Notes: generated by a model from the sequence alone, not told the origin. A DNA stretch of 64,000 bases from Salicibibacter cibi (GCF_016495865.1 NZ_CP054706.1:558001-622000); one strand, 5' to 3'; shown: positions 45,386 through 54,787, counted from the first letter of the stretch. Program-made: numbers and translations.

Positions 45386-46450
45386 TCATCTGTCATGCAA
45401 AGTTCGTGAAGAAAAGCGAACGGTCATCGTCGTTCCTTCGCTGACTTGCGAATGGGCGTACAGAGAGTGGCCGAGCCGGTCGGTGATTATCCGGCTTAAA
45501 TACAGTCCCATTCCGGTCGACTCCGTTTTTTTCCGGCCATTATCTCCGGTGAAAAACGGGGAGAAAATGTTCGGCAAGTCATGCGCGGGAATGCCGATGC
45601 CACGGTCTTGAATCTCTACGAGGGTGGCGTCCCCCTCTTTAAAGACGGCAATGGTGATGCGATCGCCCTTTCCTTGTTGGGAATAACGAAGCGCGTTCAG
45701 TAAAAGTTGGTGGAAAACGACGCGCAACCACTTTTGATCACTGTAAACGAATGGGTCCTTAGTGTCGACTCGGATTTCCGGGAAGAGATTTCGGCGTATA
45801 AACTGGCGTTTTTCTTCGTTGACGAGTTCGCGCAGTAACGCGACGACATCGACTTCATCGGCAACAAAATCAACGGCGAAATGGTCGAGCCTAGCCAAAT
45901 GAAGCATGAGTTCAAGGCCGTGGCGAAAACGGTCGTTTTCGTCGTTGATTTCATCGAGAAACGTTTTCGATCCCTGGTCTTCAAGCTGTTGTTTTCCCTG
46001 CTGCGTTAAAAGCGAGATGACCGATACCGGTGTTTTCATGTGATGCACCCACTGGTTGACGAAAATTTGATGCTGCTCTTGCATCGCCTTGTAATGATCT
46101 AATTCTTCACGGTAGCGTTCCTGGTAACGGCGGAGCATACCGATGAACAGGAATGCCTCGCGCGATGGTACTTGCATCGTTTCCAATTCAAGCGCAGTTT
46201 CCAGCGGCAATGGGTTTCTTTTTTCCATTTCCAATAATTTTTTCAGTAACGGTCGTCTTCTTGCATAATCAATGGCCAGTCCCAAAAGCAAAAAAAATAG
46301 GGCAAGGAGCCCCATATAAGTGAATTCGCTCCATGGCTGTTCCAAGCCGGCAAACAGAAGAGACAAATAAGCGACGAGCACAATTGCAGCAGTGTTGATC
46401 ACATAAAAAAGAATAAAAAGCACACGGTCTGCCAGGTAATGTCGAATCAT
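45386..46450 (-). CDS. bceS: BceS-like intramembrane-sensing histidine kinase
   Basis: 354 aa from ATG 46450, with AGGAGG 7 bp ahead; an ATG at 46498 lacks a site. Two closely spaced membrane helices (about 10-30 and 38-60) with almost no extracellular loop, so it senses through BceAB rather than by its own domain. The phospho-acceptor His is in NQWVHHMKTPVSVI (about residue 135); the ATPase has LLLNALRYSQQ, DRGIGI and STGMGLYLSR. Confidence 0.9.
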   Translation of the reverse strand: MIRHYLADRVLFILFYVINTAAIVLVAYLSLLFAGLEQPWSEFTYMGLLALFFLLLGLAIDYARRRPLLKKLLEMEKRNPLPLETALELETMQVPSREAFLFIGMLRRYQERYREELDHYKAMQEQHQIFVNQWVHHMKTPVSVISLLTQQGKQQLEDQGSKTFLDEINDENDRFRHGLELMLHLARLDHFAVDFVADEVDVVALLRELVNEEKRQFIRRNLFPEIRVDTKDPFVYSDQKWLRVVFHQLLLNALRYSQQGKGDRITIAVFKEGDATLVEIQDRGIGIPAHDLPNIFSPFFTGDNGRKKTESTGMGLYLSRIITDRLGHSLYAHSQVSEGTTMTVRFSSRTLHDR

Positions 46451-46601
46451 TGTGCATCCTCCTGAGGTATTTGATGCATGATAGAGTAAACATATCATAT
46501 TGGGGGAAGGGAGATCATCTATTTAGGAGCAATGGCCATGGGCGGGGATACATAGCGAGGAGTAGGGGAGGAGGGGTCTGGCATTTTTCATGCTTAATCT
46601 G

Positions 46602-47315
46602 TCATTTTGCCCCTTCGTCTTCTCGCCAATTAACATTTAATCGGTATCCTTGCCCGCGAATCGTCTGGATCGCATCGTGGATGCCCAATTCTTGCAGTCG
46701 TTTTCGCAATCGGTTCACGTTCACGGACAATGTGTTATCGTCCACGAAATCAACCTCATCCCAAAGCGCTTCAAGCAGGTCATCCCGGCTGACGATGCGG
46801 TCATGGGCTTCGCTTAATTTCCGGAATAAAGTGAACTCCTTTTTTGAAAGCTCGATGCGTTCGGAGTCGTACACCAATTCATTTTTTTCCGGATGAATAA
46901 AGAGACCGGCTAATTCCTCCGTTTGGCTATGGGCGTTGTTCAGGGCATACTCTCCGTAAGCTCTGCGCAAAACGCTTTTGATTTTCGCTGTGACAACATC
47001 GAGATGAAACGGTTTGGTAATATAATCATCGCCGCCGTTTTCAATCGCCATCACCTGGTTCATGTCATCCGTTCGTGCCGATATAAAAATAACTGGTACA
47101 TTGGATACGCTCCTAATCTGTCGGCACCAATAAAAACCGTCGAAGTAAGGCAAGTTGATGTCTAGCAGGACGAGGTCGGGGTCTATTTTGACAAATTCTG
47201 CTTTAATGGCATATAACTGCTCTGCTGTACGGACGGAATACCCATAGCGCTCTAAGTGATCGCTAAGAATCCCGGCAATTTTATCATCGTCTTCTACGAT
47301 AAGGATGGAATACAT
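46602..47315 (-). CDS. bceR: BceR-like response regulator (OmpR family)
   Basis: 237 aa. The receiver domain has ILIVEDDDKIAG, phospho-acceptor Asp in LVLLDINLPYFDG and conserved Lys in DDYITKPFHLD; the C-terminal OmpR-type winged helix (about 130-230) includes SKKEFTLFRKLSEAHDRIVSR and TLSVNVNRLRKRL. It would activate bceAB when peptide antibiotic is sensed. First gene of the four-gene module; 152 bp separate it from bceS. The tandem-repeat region lies directly upstream of its promoter. Confidence 0.92.
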   Translation of the reverse strand: MYSILIVEDDDKIAGILSDHLERYGYSVRTAEQLYAIKAEFVKIDPDLVLLDINLPYFDGFYWCRQIRSVSNVPVIFISARTDDMNQVMAIENGGDDYITKPFHLDVVTAKIKSVLRRAYGEYALNNAHSQTEELAGLFIHPEKNELVYDSERIELSKKEFTLFRKLSEAHDRIVSRDDLLEALWDEVDFVDDNTLSVNVNRLRKRLQELGIHDAIQTIRGQGYRLNVNWREDEGAK

Positions 47316-47483
47316 TTTTTACACCTCGATTATCGCTAACATATCTTTTTTCAGGCGCGTTGGTTATCCGTATTTTTCCAAAAAAGGGTTTAGACGAAAA
47401 GGGTATTAAACATACCGTTTGTTACATACATTTGCGGACTAATTTGGCATTCGCCAGCCATTACGGCTCCCAAAACCGGACCT

Positions 47484-47847
47484 GAGGACTCCTTTGGCTC
47501 CTGAGCGGCGATTTGAGTCCGCAGATCATGTTCCAGAGGACTCCTTTGGCTTCTGAGCGGCGATTTGAGTCCGCAGATCATGTTCCAGAGGACTCCTTTG
47601 ACTTCTGAGCACTGTTTTGAGTCCGCAGATCATGTTCCAGAGGACTCCTTTGACTTCTGAGCACTGTTTTGAGTCCGCAGATCATGTTCCAGAGGACTCC
47701 TTTGGCTTCTGAGCGGCGATTTGAGTCCACAGATCATGTTCCAAAGGACTCCTTTGGCTTCTGAGCGGCGATTTGAGTCCGCAGGTCATGTTCCAGAGGA
47801 CTCCTTTGACTTCTGAGCACTGTTTTGAGTCCGCAGATCATGTTCGA
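47484..47847. repeat. 52-bp tandem repeat, seven units of two types
   Basis: Units begin (GAGGACTCC or AAGGACTCC) at 47484, 47536, 47588, 47640, 47692, 47744 and 47796, exactly 52 bp apart, and a partial start is at 47848. Each carries GGACTC and GAGTCC, an inverted pair 23 bp apart. The middle is GGCTTCTGAGCGGCGAT (type A) or GACTTCTGAGCACTGTT (type B); the order is A A B B A A B. 52 is not a multiple of three and no frame stays open, so it is not coding. The whole 47316-48352 gap contains no credible gene. Confidence 0.9.
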
Positions 47848-48125
47848 AAGGACTTATCTGATACTAAACAGTTTTCTTTTTCATGCCAGAAGGTATTTTA
47901 AGGTAAATCAACGCGCCTGATCTTTTTTATAAAATAAGCACCGTATCACTCAGAAAGCAATACCTAACGTGCTCCCGAGTTAGGTCGTCAAAACTCATGT
48001 TAGCGCCCTAATCCAGTTTTTAAAGCCACAACGACAGACGATCACTCATTACACTCGTGCTGCACTAGTGCAGAATGGCTTAAATAAATGGTCACCAACT
48101 ATAAATTATGGTTCAAAAAAATATT

Positions 48126-48211
48126 GATGCCCTAACGGGAGGTCGCGGATGTCGTTAAGGCACGAACCGATCGGAATGATGCCCTAACGCGAGTTAGCAG
48201 ATGTCGTTAGG
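48126..48211. repeat. Two-copy GATGCCCTAACG...ATGTCGTTA repeat
   Basis: Copies at 48126-48159 and 48178-48211 start 52 bp apart and share GATGCCCTAACG, GGATGTCGTTA/AGATGTCGTTA. A related GAGTTAGGTCGTCAA lies at 47977 and GTTAGGTCGTCAA at 48206. Decayed relatives of the same region; function unknown. Confidence 0.6.
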
Positions 48212-48352
48212 TCGTCAACTTTGCTCTTCTTGTTCCTATGAGAGCAGTTCGTTCTCCGCCGGAGGGCATATCGCGATCCTTCCCCTCGATAGGTAGCGAT
48301 AACACCTAAGAGAAACAATTTCTGGGATAGAGTACTAGCACATTTTTCACGA

Positions 48353-48976
48353 TTAATCCACGGAATGTTTCCCCCGTTTCCAATAATAAATCGCAAGCTG
48401 GGTCCGATCCCGTAATTCGAGTTTATCCAGAATGACAGAAAGTGTGTTGCGCACAGTGCCGACACTCAAATATAGTTGCTCGGCGATTTCTTTATTGGAC
48501 AGTCCTTGAGCGATGGCGGCGGCGATGTCATTTTCACGCTCGGTGAGACCGTCGAGTTCGTCGTATGCTCCAGGGTTCATGATTTCTTGCAAGACATCTG
48601 CGTCAAGTACTGAGCCGCCGGCCATTAAGGCGCGTATTTGCTGGGCCATATTCTCCACGGGCGTTGACTTCAGCAAGTACCCTTCCGCTCCTGCCTGAAG
48701 GGCGAGGCGGATATTCTGTTCATCTTTAAAGGTTGTCAGCATCATGATGCGAAGCTCCGGCGATTGCGACTTCAGCTGTTTCGTGCTTTCAATCCCATCC
48801 ATGTTCGGCATGCGGATGTCCATGAGTACAACGTCCGGCAGCGTTGTTTCACTTTGCTCGATCGCTTCTTGGCCATCCGCTGCAAGGCCGATGACTTCAA
48901 TATCCGATTCCTTTTCAAGTAATAATTTAAGGCTTTGGCGTACGAGTGGATCATCATCGACAATCAGGATCTTCAT
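48353..48976 (-). CDS. NarL/FixJ family response regulator
   Basis: 207 aa. Receiver domain with ILIVDDDPLVRQSL, Asp in DVVLMDIRMPNMDG, and Lys in GYLLKSTPVENM; C-terminal LuxR-type HTH (LTERENDIAAAIAQGLSNKEIAEQLYLSVGTVRNTLSVIL). The start overlaps the sensor kinase stop by 4 bp (ATGA). By comparison with LiaR/YvqE- or NatR-like systems it likely controls the adjoining ABC exporter genes. Confidence 0.9.
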   Translation of the reverse strand: MKILIVDDDPLVRQSLKLLLEKESDIEVIGLAADGQEAIEQSETTLPDVVLMDIRMPNMDGIESTKQLKSQSPELRIMMLTTFKDEQNIRLALQAGAEGYLLKSTPVENMAQQIRALMAGGSVLDADVLQEIMNPGAYDELDGLTERENDIAAAIAQGLSNKEIAEQLYLSVGTVRNTLSVILDKLELRDRTQLAIYYWKRGKHSVD

Positions 48977-50046
48977 CGGTCTTCCTCCTCTTTTCCGAGC
49001 GGCAAAACACAGACGACGAGATGGCCGAAAGCTGTATCGACGGAAAGGCTGCCCCCGGCGGCTCGAGCGCGAAGCTTCAGATTTCTGAGTCCGGTGCCCT
49101 CGCTTGAATCGGTAGAAGCCGTGCCGTTATCTCGAACGCTCAGGCGAACGATCGAAGCGGTGACATCAAGCTGAACATCAACATTTGTCGCGTCACTGTG
49201 ACGAGCAACGTTTGTAAGCGCTTCTTTTAAACAAGGCTCCAGCAAGCTCCAATAATGTACGGGAACTTGGCTCATATCTCCTGATTTTTGGAAGTTGGTA
49301 TCGGCCTGGTTAAACTCATCTACGATATGCTCCAGTACGTCTGCTCCCATTCTCGTTACCGGGGTCATGTCATGGACAGTATCGCGAAGTCTCGCCGCAC
49401 TTCTTGTGATCCTGAGCTTGATTTCCTGTAGCATCTCCTCGGCGTCTTTTCCTTCCAGGTGTTCGAAGGTGTCCATCGCCAGGCTTGCTCCGGTCAGATC
49501 ATGGCCAACATGATCATGGAGGTCACGGGCAATGCGATTTCGTTCCGATAGTTCAGCAAGTTGTGCGGTCTGGCGATTGGCTTTGAGCAGTTCATTTTTC
49601 ATATTTTCCAATTCATAGCGGGCATACCGCTCACGGTCGGCTTCCGAAATATACAAATCACGCTGTCTTTTCCATTGACGGGCGAGCAAGCCTAAAAACC
49701 CTGCTTGAAAAAGAAACCAGAAGAGGAAGACGGAGTATACGTCTCCGATTGGGATCAAAACGACAATTGGTATGATATATGCATATTTTCCCCTTAGGAT
49801 ACTTTCAAATAACGGGAGGGCGAAACCAAAGACACTGGCGCTCCAGACGGGGATAAATAGCGCGCAAATAATGATATCAATAAGTACAGTCCAGGCAGGC
49901 AGTTGAAAGCGCCAACGCAAGCAAACGAGGATGGCGAGTGAAACGATGAGTAAAAAGCTGATAATGCTTTCGGCTTGTATGGTCCATAAACTGAGAAGAA
50001 AAAGGATATTAATAAAACGCCATATGGTTACGAAGCTTTCCCTCAT
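48973..50046 (-). CDS. Sensor histidine kinase (HisKA_3 / LiaS-DesK type)
   Basis: 357 aa from ATG 50046; the frame is open 204 bp further but without a start site, while GGAGGGAACGAGCG precedes this ATG. Four to five N-terminal membrane helices (residues 1-130) without a sizeable outside domain, a coiled-coil linker, then the phospho-acceptor His in RIARDLHDHVGHDLTG and the ATPase with EALTNVARHSDA, VRDNG and GTGLRNLKLRA. Partner of the regulator that follows. Five genes (ABC ATPase, two permeases, kinase, regulator) run in one direction. Confidence 0.88.
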   Translation of the reverse strand: MRESFVTIWRFINILFLLSLWTIQAESIISFLLIVSLAILVCLRWRFQLPAWTVLIDIIICALFIPVWSASVFGFALPLFESILRGKYAYIIPIVVLIPIGDVYSVFLFWFLFQAGFLGLLARQWKRQRDLYISEADRERYARYELENMKNELLKANRQTAQLAELSERNRIARDLHDHVGHDLTGASLAMDTFEHLEGKDAEEMLQEIKLRITRSAARLRDTVHDMTPVTRMGADVLEHIVDEFNQADTNFQKSGDMSQVPVHYWSLLEPCLKEALTNVARHSDATNVDVQLDVTASIVRLSVRDNGTASTDSSEGTGLRNLKLRARAAGGSLSVDTAFGHLVVCVLPLGKEEEDR

Positions 50047-50086
50047 CGCTCGTTCCCTCCTGCTGTTTCTTTTAACTATAAACGTG

Positions 50087-50113
50087 AAAAGCCTCCGGCT
50101 CAAGTGCCGGAGG
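50087..50113 (-). terminator. Internal terminator or attenuator between ABC genes and the kinase
   Basis: On the minus strand CCTCCGGC, loop ACTTGA, GCCGGAGG, then CTTTTC. It sits 8 bp after the second permease stop and 40 bp before the kinase start, so it would lower kinase/regulator expression relative to the ABC genes. Confidence 0.55.
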
Positions 50114-50120
50114 AAATGAT

Positions 50121-50807
50121 TCAGCCGATTCTGCGTATACTGCCGATAATCAGGAAAAGCAATGTATAGAGCAATAAAACGCCATTGATGAGCAAGAAAT
50201 CCGCTGTGTCCTCTCCCATCACCACCCAATCCAGGCCTTCGGCAAGCCAATAGGTTGGAAAAATGACGGCGATCTTTTCAAGGATATCCGGTAACATTTC
50301 GATGGGAAACATGATGCCTCCAAGCATTGCCATGAGAATGATGACGCACATGAATACAAGAAAGGATGTTTCTTTGTTGCGATACAGCGAGTTCCAGGCA
50401 AGACTCAAAGCGATGGCCGTGAAACTGAAGACGATAAATAGGATCAACAGCAGTAAAGGTTCATACAGGTCATGTCCATAAATGACGCCCCCTGCGATTA
50501 TGAACATACATTGGGCGATGAGGATCACAGCAAAGGCGAGTAAATTCTGAAACAGATATTGAAAATGAGTGACCGGCGCTGCCGCTAATCGTTTCAAAAC
50601 GCCTTTCTGCCGATCTTCGACCAAAATTCCGGTGAGTCTGATGGCAACGAAAAGAATCAAGACACCAAAGTAATGATAGCCGAACGGCAACAATGGCCAA
50701 ACATCCGGTTCCGGCAGGAAGATGGCTGCGACGGGAAACATCGTGAGAAAAATAAGGTTCGTCTTGTCTTTGAAAATACGTTTAAGGGCAAATGTAAAAA
50801 TCGTCAT
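50121..50807 (-). CDS. ABC-2 type transporter permease
   Basis: 228 aa, six membrane helices. Short soluble segment after helix 2 (GILVEDRQKGVLKRLAAAPVTHFQYL) is the typical ABC-2 coupling region, and FPIEMLPDILEKIAVIFPTYW near the end is the conserved extracytosolic re-entrant helix. Forms the channel with the neighbouring permease. The start overlaps the preceding permease stop by 4 bp. Confidence 0.85.
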   Translation of the reverse strand: MTIFTFALKRIFKDKTNLIFLTMFPVAAIFLPEPDVWPLLPFGYHYFGVLILFVAIRLTGILVEDRQKGVLKRLAAAPVTHFQYLFQNLLAFAVILIAQCMFIIAGGVIYGHDLYEPLLLLILFIVFSFTAIALSLAWNSLYRNKETSFLVFMCVIILMAMLGGIMFPIEMLPDILEKIAVIFPTYWLAEGLDWVVMGEDTADFLLINGVLLLYTLLFLIIGSIRRIG

Positions 50808-51532
50808 GGTATCCGTTTCCGTCCAATGAGTAACATAATTGCAAAGGTGATAACGATAAGTCCGACGAGAAGTCCCGCGTTCATCCAGGCATCTCCGAGA
50901 TTTGCATTTCTGTAAGCATCAATCGCTTCATAAGCAAGCATGATCGGATTGATGTACTCATTTACCCAGTTGATCAAAGCGTGATCGGGCATTGGGAAAA
51001 TTAAACCGGCGAGTAAAATCGCCCCGACGCCGTAAACTTCACTCAGTCGTTCCGCAATATTAAATTTTTTCACGGAAAAAGTGAATATCAGGCACACAAT
51101 GCTTGAGAGTGTCGCCATGAGGGCGATGATCAAAATCGACCAAGCGATATTTCCCCAATCGACGTTCCAGGCGAGTGTCGCATAGCCGACCAAAATCGTA
51201 CCTAAAACAATGGAATACAGGGTGCCGACAAGCATGATGGTGAAACCGTAAACGCTCGTATTCAGCGGTAGCGATTGAATACGATAGCGGCGTTCGGTGA
51301 AGAAGTCCTCGTGAATGTAATTCATGGTGACCGAGCCGCCAAACAGTTGAAAAGCGAGGACCATCATCACATTGATTTCATCCCGGAGCAGCATGCCATC
51401 TTCTTGGGCATCTCCCATTACGACGGACAAGAGGGTAATAAGCACGAGCGGCACGGCAAACAGGAGCAACAATACAACCCAAGCGCGCATGAGCCTCATG
51501 GCGGTAAATCGCATCGTGTAAAGTTCTTTCAT
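50804..51532 (-). CDS. ABC-2 type transporter permease
   Basis: 242 aa, six membrane helices, with an extracytosolic segment after helix 1 and the ABC-2 signature region FTERRYRIQSLPLNTSVYGF. The C-terminal SEVYGVGAILLAGLIFPMPDHALINWVNEYINPIMLAYEAI resembles the neighbouring permease, so the pair probably forms a heterodimer. Four-base overlaps with the genes on both sides show tight coupling. Confidence 0.85.
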   Translation of the reverse strand: MKELYTMRFTAMRLMRAWVVLLLLFAVPLVLITLLSVVMGDAQEDGMLLRDEINVMMVLAFQLFGGSVTMNYIHEDFFTERRYRIQSLPLNTSVYGFTIMLVGTLYSIVLGTILVGYATLAWNVDWGNIAWSILIIALMATLSSIVCLIFTFSVKKFNIAERLSEVYGVGAILLAGLIFPMPDHALINWVNEYINPIMLAYEAIDAYRNANLGDAWMNAGLLVGLIVITFAIMLLIGRKRIP

Positions 51533-52476
51533 TCTTCACCCTCCCCGTCACGAAGTTGTTTTCCCGTAAGGGTGAGGAATACATCTTCCAGGTTTGGTTT
51601 TTCCGCTTGAATACCGACAACTCCGCTCGTTTCTTTGATGAGTGAAAGCAAACGGTCGAGGTTTCCTGATCCGACGGTGGATATGATTTGCACTGTACTG
51701 CCCTCGACGTGTACGTTCTTCACGCCGTCTAAACCTTTGAGACGTTCAATCGGGACATCACCGGGCGTACTCACGTCAATGTTTATTTTTTCTTCATGTT
51801 GGATGTTCGCGATCAGTTCGTTTACCGTGCCTTCCGTAATGACTTGACCCTGGTCGACGATCACGACCCGGGAAGCGATCGTTTGCACTTCTTCCATATA
51901 ATGCGTCGTATAAAGAATCGTCGTCCCCTGTTCCCGCAGTTTTTTGACAGTTTCCATAATGTGGTTTCTCGATTGCGGATCGATGCCGACCGTTGGCTCA
52001 TCCATGATGAGAAAGTTCGGACGGTGCGTGAGGGCACAGGCGATGTTGAGTCGCCGTTTCATCCCTCCGGAGAATTTTGCCGGTGCTTTTCCCGCATTTG
52101 AAGAGAGCCCGACAAATGCGAGCGCTTCTTCTACTCTCTTTTTCCGTTCCTTCCCCCTTAAACCATAGACCCCTGCGAAGAATTCCAGGTTTTCTTTTGC
52201 CGTCAGGTCTTCAAACACCGTCAGTTCTTGTGTGACGAGTCCCATTTTTTGCTTGTTTTCATGACTGAAAACTTTATCTTCACTGCCGAATAACTGGATG
52301 CTTCCTTTATCGAACGGAATCATGCCCAGAAGCGTATGGATCAACGTTGTCTTTCCGGCGCCGTTTGGTCCGAGCAAGCCAACAATCTCTCCTTCTTGGA
52401 TGGAGAGGTCAACATAATCCAACACAAGTTCATTGCCGTATCGTTTTACAATTCCCTGCATCGCTGCAATCGTCAT
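51529..52476 (-). CDS. ABC transporter ATP-binding protein (drug/natural product export type)
   Basis: 315 aa from ATG 52476 (AGAGG 9 bp upstream; a TTG at 52485 is in frame). Walker A GPNGAGKTTLI, Q-loop GLVTQELTVFEDLTAKEN, signature FSGGMKRRLNIACAL, Walker B FLIMDEPTVGIDP; the C-terminal 90 residues are the extra domain of the DrrA/CcmA group. With the two permeases it likely exports a toxic compound or sodium-like ion; substrate unknown. First gene of the operon. Confidence 0.9.
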   Translation of the reverse strand: MTIAAMQGIVKRYGNELVLDYVDLSIQEGEIVGLLGPNGAGKTTLIHTLLGMIPFDKGSIQLFGSEDKVFSHENKQKMGLVTQELTVFEDLTAKENLEFFAGVYGLRGKERKKRVEEALAFVGLSSNAGKAPAKFSGGMKRRLNIACALTHRPNFLIMDEPTVGIDPQSRNHIMETVKKLREQGTTILYTTHYMEEVQTIASRVVIVDQGQVITEGTVNELIANIQHEEKINIDVSTPGDVPIERLKGLDGVKNVHVEGSTVQIISTVGSGNLDRLLSLIKETSGVVGIQAEKPNLEDVFLTLTGKQLRDGEGEE

Positions 52477-52719
52477 AGGACACAACCTCTTTTCATTGAG
52501 TAATTACTTGTAGTATGCCGTGGTTTGAAATTCTTTTGTAGTGACATTTGTCATTGGATGGGTGTCATGAGGCAAGCCAAATGCTGTGTTCGGAACAGAA
52601 CCGGTGGCCGTCCCATTGAGTTACATGAACGGGAACGGTCACTGTGCGTATTTAAATCACGCAATGATACTGCTAAACTAAAGATATCGGGTAACCAACT
52701 CCGGAAAGGACAAGATTAA

Positions 52720-53742
52720 ATGAGTAATCATTCTAAGAAGCTAAAGCTATCCATCTTAGATTTGGCCACGATTTATAACAGTGAATCCGCATCGGCGACA
52801 TTGCAAAATTCCGTGGAACTTGCACAACTTGCGGATCGTCTGGGATATGAGCGCTATTGGTTCGCCGAACATCATAATACGAAATTTCAAATGAGTACTT
52901 CTCCGGATCTTCTCGGCGCACATGTGGCAGCGGTTACAAAAAACATCCGCATCGGTTCCGGAGGTATTATGCTGCCGAACCACAGTCCGCTGAAAGTAGC
53001 GGAAAATTTTTCGTTGCTGGAAGCGTTGCACCCAAATCGCATTGATTTAGGGATTGGACGTGCACCTGGAACGGATGGACTTACGGCTGTGGCATTGCGC
53101 CGTTCTCGTGAAGCGGTGACCGGCTATGATTTTCCGGAACAGCTGGATGAATTGCTTTCTTATTTTAGCGGGAACTTCTCGCCGGAACACCCCTTTAAAG
53201 ACATCCGTCCATCTGCCGAGCAACTGATTCCGGATGTTTACATGCTTGGTTCCAGTGACGGCGGAATGCGATTTGCCTCTGAAAATGGACTTGGTTTCGT
53301 GTTTGCCGCACATATTGCGCCGCATTTGGCGGTTCGAATGCTGAACGCTTACAGGGATCACTTTAAACCCTCATTATTTTTGCAAGAACCAAAAAGCGCA
53401 CTCGCCATCATTGTCATCGCCGCTGATTCGGAAGAAGAAGCTGAGTATCTCGCTGGTCCTGCGGAACTACAATGGGTCAGATGGGGTACCGGGCAATTCA
53501 CACATGCTCCACCAACCCTTGAGGAAGCGGAGAATCACGTATATACACCTCAAGAAGAAAAAATTCGTCAAGAAAACAGAGGGCGATTCGTCATCGGAAG
53601 CGTAGAGGACGTAGCGAAGAAATTAAGAGATCTCGCGGAAAAAGCTCGTGTAGATGAAATGATGATCTTGAACATGCTAACGGAAAAAAAGACCAGGCAT
53701 CGTTCCTTTGAATTATTGGCCGATGCGTTTGAATTAAATTAA
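52720..53742 (+). CDS. LLM class flavin-dependent oxidoreductase
   Basis: 340 aa. Luciferase-like TIM barrel: LSILDLATIYNSESASATLQNSVELAQLADRLGYERYWFAEHHN, IRIGSGGIMLPNHSPLKVAENFSLLEALHPNRIDLGIGRAPGTD. This is the MsnO8-like/alkane-monooxygenase-type group seen in most Bacillus genomes. It uses reduced FMN; the substrate is unknown. The start follows CGGAAAGGAC. Alone on its strand between the ABC exporter (divergent) and a decayed methyltransferase. Confidence 0.9.
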   Translation: MSNHSKKLKLSILDLATIYNSESASATLQNSVELAQLADRLGYERYWFAEHHNTKFQMSTSPDLLGAHVAAVTKNIRIGSGGIMLPNHSPLKVAENFSLLEALHPNRIDLGIGRAPGTDGLTAVALRRSREAVTGYDFPEQLDELLSYFSGNFSPEHPFKDIRPSAEQLIPDVYMLGSSDGGMRFASENGLGFVFAAHIAPHLAVRMLNAYRDHFKPSLFLQEPKSALAIIVIAADSEEEAEYLAGPAELQWVRWGTGQFTHAPPTLEEAENHVYTPQEEKIRQENRGRFVIGSVEDVAKKLRDLAEKARVDEMMILNMLTEKKTRHRSFELLADAFELN

Positions 53743-53845
53743 TAGGGTTTTTAAGACAGGGGCATCTTTCGTGGATACTAACCAATGGGAAGACAGCGAC
53801 TTAGCGTTATTTTTGAAATAAAATTGACGTGAGAAGTGGAATTAA

Positions 53846-53980
53846 TTTTATTATCCGGATGACCCGGTTGATCAACCGTCAACACTTTTAGACAAGCTTC
53901 GTTGGTTAAACAATGCGGGTTTTACGAATGTTGAAGTGCTGTGTTGCGATGGCGGGCATGCGCTTTTTATGCCGGACTGA
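53846..53980 (+). pseudogene. C-terminal relic of a SAM-dependent methyltransferase
   Basis: In the frame ending at TGA 53978 the last 44 codons read YYPDDPVDQPSTLLDKLRWL then NAGFTNVEVLCC and GGHALF. The QPSTL..-LRWL-xxxGF-xNVE pattern is the usual end of small class I methyltransferases of the YrrT type. Two stops (53825, 53843) close the frame upstream, and no SAM-binding motif is present, so only the tail survives. Confidence 0.55.
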
Positions 53981-54020
53981 ACACAAATCTTCCCGCGTGA
54001 TCTATTCGAGGATGATTATA

Positions 54021-54713
54021 ATGATAAATCGAGATTATAAAAAAATATTGGTCGGCGTGGTCGGCTTTTGCATTGTCGTACTTTTTGCTTTCAGTTATAA
54101 CCAATATAATGAACGTAAAATGTACGAGGCGAATATTTCGCAGGAACTGAATAATGACTTTCACAGATTGGTTACTGCTATGAGCCATAATCAGACTTAT
54201 TACGTGGAAATACTGGAGACGGAACAGGTTACGAAGCGTCATGCCCAATTGTTAGGACTTCGAACATACAATGGAGACATCTCACGGATAAAAGAAGAGT
54301 ATGAACGTTTGGCTGTCGAATTCGAGCGTTTAGAACCAAGAATGATTGAAAACGATACAGCCGTAAATGCCATAGAGATTGGCAGTTATTTTAGCGAATT
54401 AGGTGATTATCAAAGGCCTGAACCGGAAGAGTTGGATGACGTGCTTCTTGAACTTGACGCCGATGATAGGGAGAAGATAGAGCATGTAAAAGCCTTAAAT
54501 TCAGTATGGCTCGAAGCTGCCGAAAGAAATGTTGAAGGCGTAACGGTGGAAGGCGATAACGTAAACTTCGACGCTCGTAGATATCACAATTACTATGGAG
54601 AGAATAGTCTTTCAAACGAATTTTGGGTAGACTTGCTTGTTGATTTAGATGAAGAAACACTTAGATATTTGGACCAACATAATTTATCCAGCATTGGAGA
54701 ACGATTGGAGTGA
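54021..54713 (+). CDS. Membrane-anchored protein of unknown function
   Basis: 230 aa from ATG 54021 (CGAGG about 10 bp ahead); ATG 54012 and an unlikely start at 53913 are upstream. Residues 8-26 form one membrane helix (ILVGVVGFCIVVLFAFSYN), so the rest is outside the membrane. The outer part is helical and acidic (EEYERLAVEFERLEPRMIEND, PEELDDVLLELDADDREKIEH) and has possible coiled coils at about 90-120. I recognise no family. Not obviously linked to either neighbour. Confidence 0.6.
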   Translation: MINRDYKKILVGVVGFCIVVLFAFSYNQYNERKMYEANISQELNNDFHRLVTAMSHNQTYYVEILETEQVTKRHAQLLGLRTYNGDISRIKEEYERLAVEFERLEPRMIENDTAVNAIEIGSYFSELGDYQRPEPEELDDVLLELDADDREKIEHVKALNSVWLEAAERNVEGVTVEGDNVNFDARRYHNYYGENSLSNEFWVDLLVDLDEETLRYLDQHNLSSIGERLE

Positions 54714-54787
54714 GATCCGTGTTATAGATCGAAACGTAAAAATCCTGCTAAAAATCATTCAGTATCCATGTTAGTAAACAACACAAT

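Noticed and set aside
47390..47581. 63-aa minus-strand frame in the tandem repeat
   Set aside because: The unit length of 52 is not a multiple of three, so repeats cannot stay in one frame.
52525..52719. 64-aa frame ahead of the LLM oxidoreductase
   Set aside because: No ribosome site and no recognisable sequence; the stretch more likely holds the divergent promoters.
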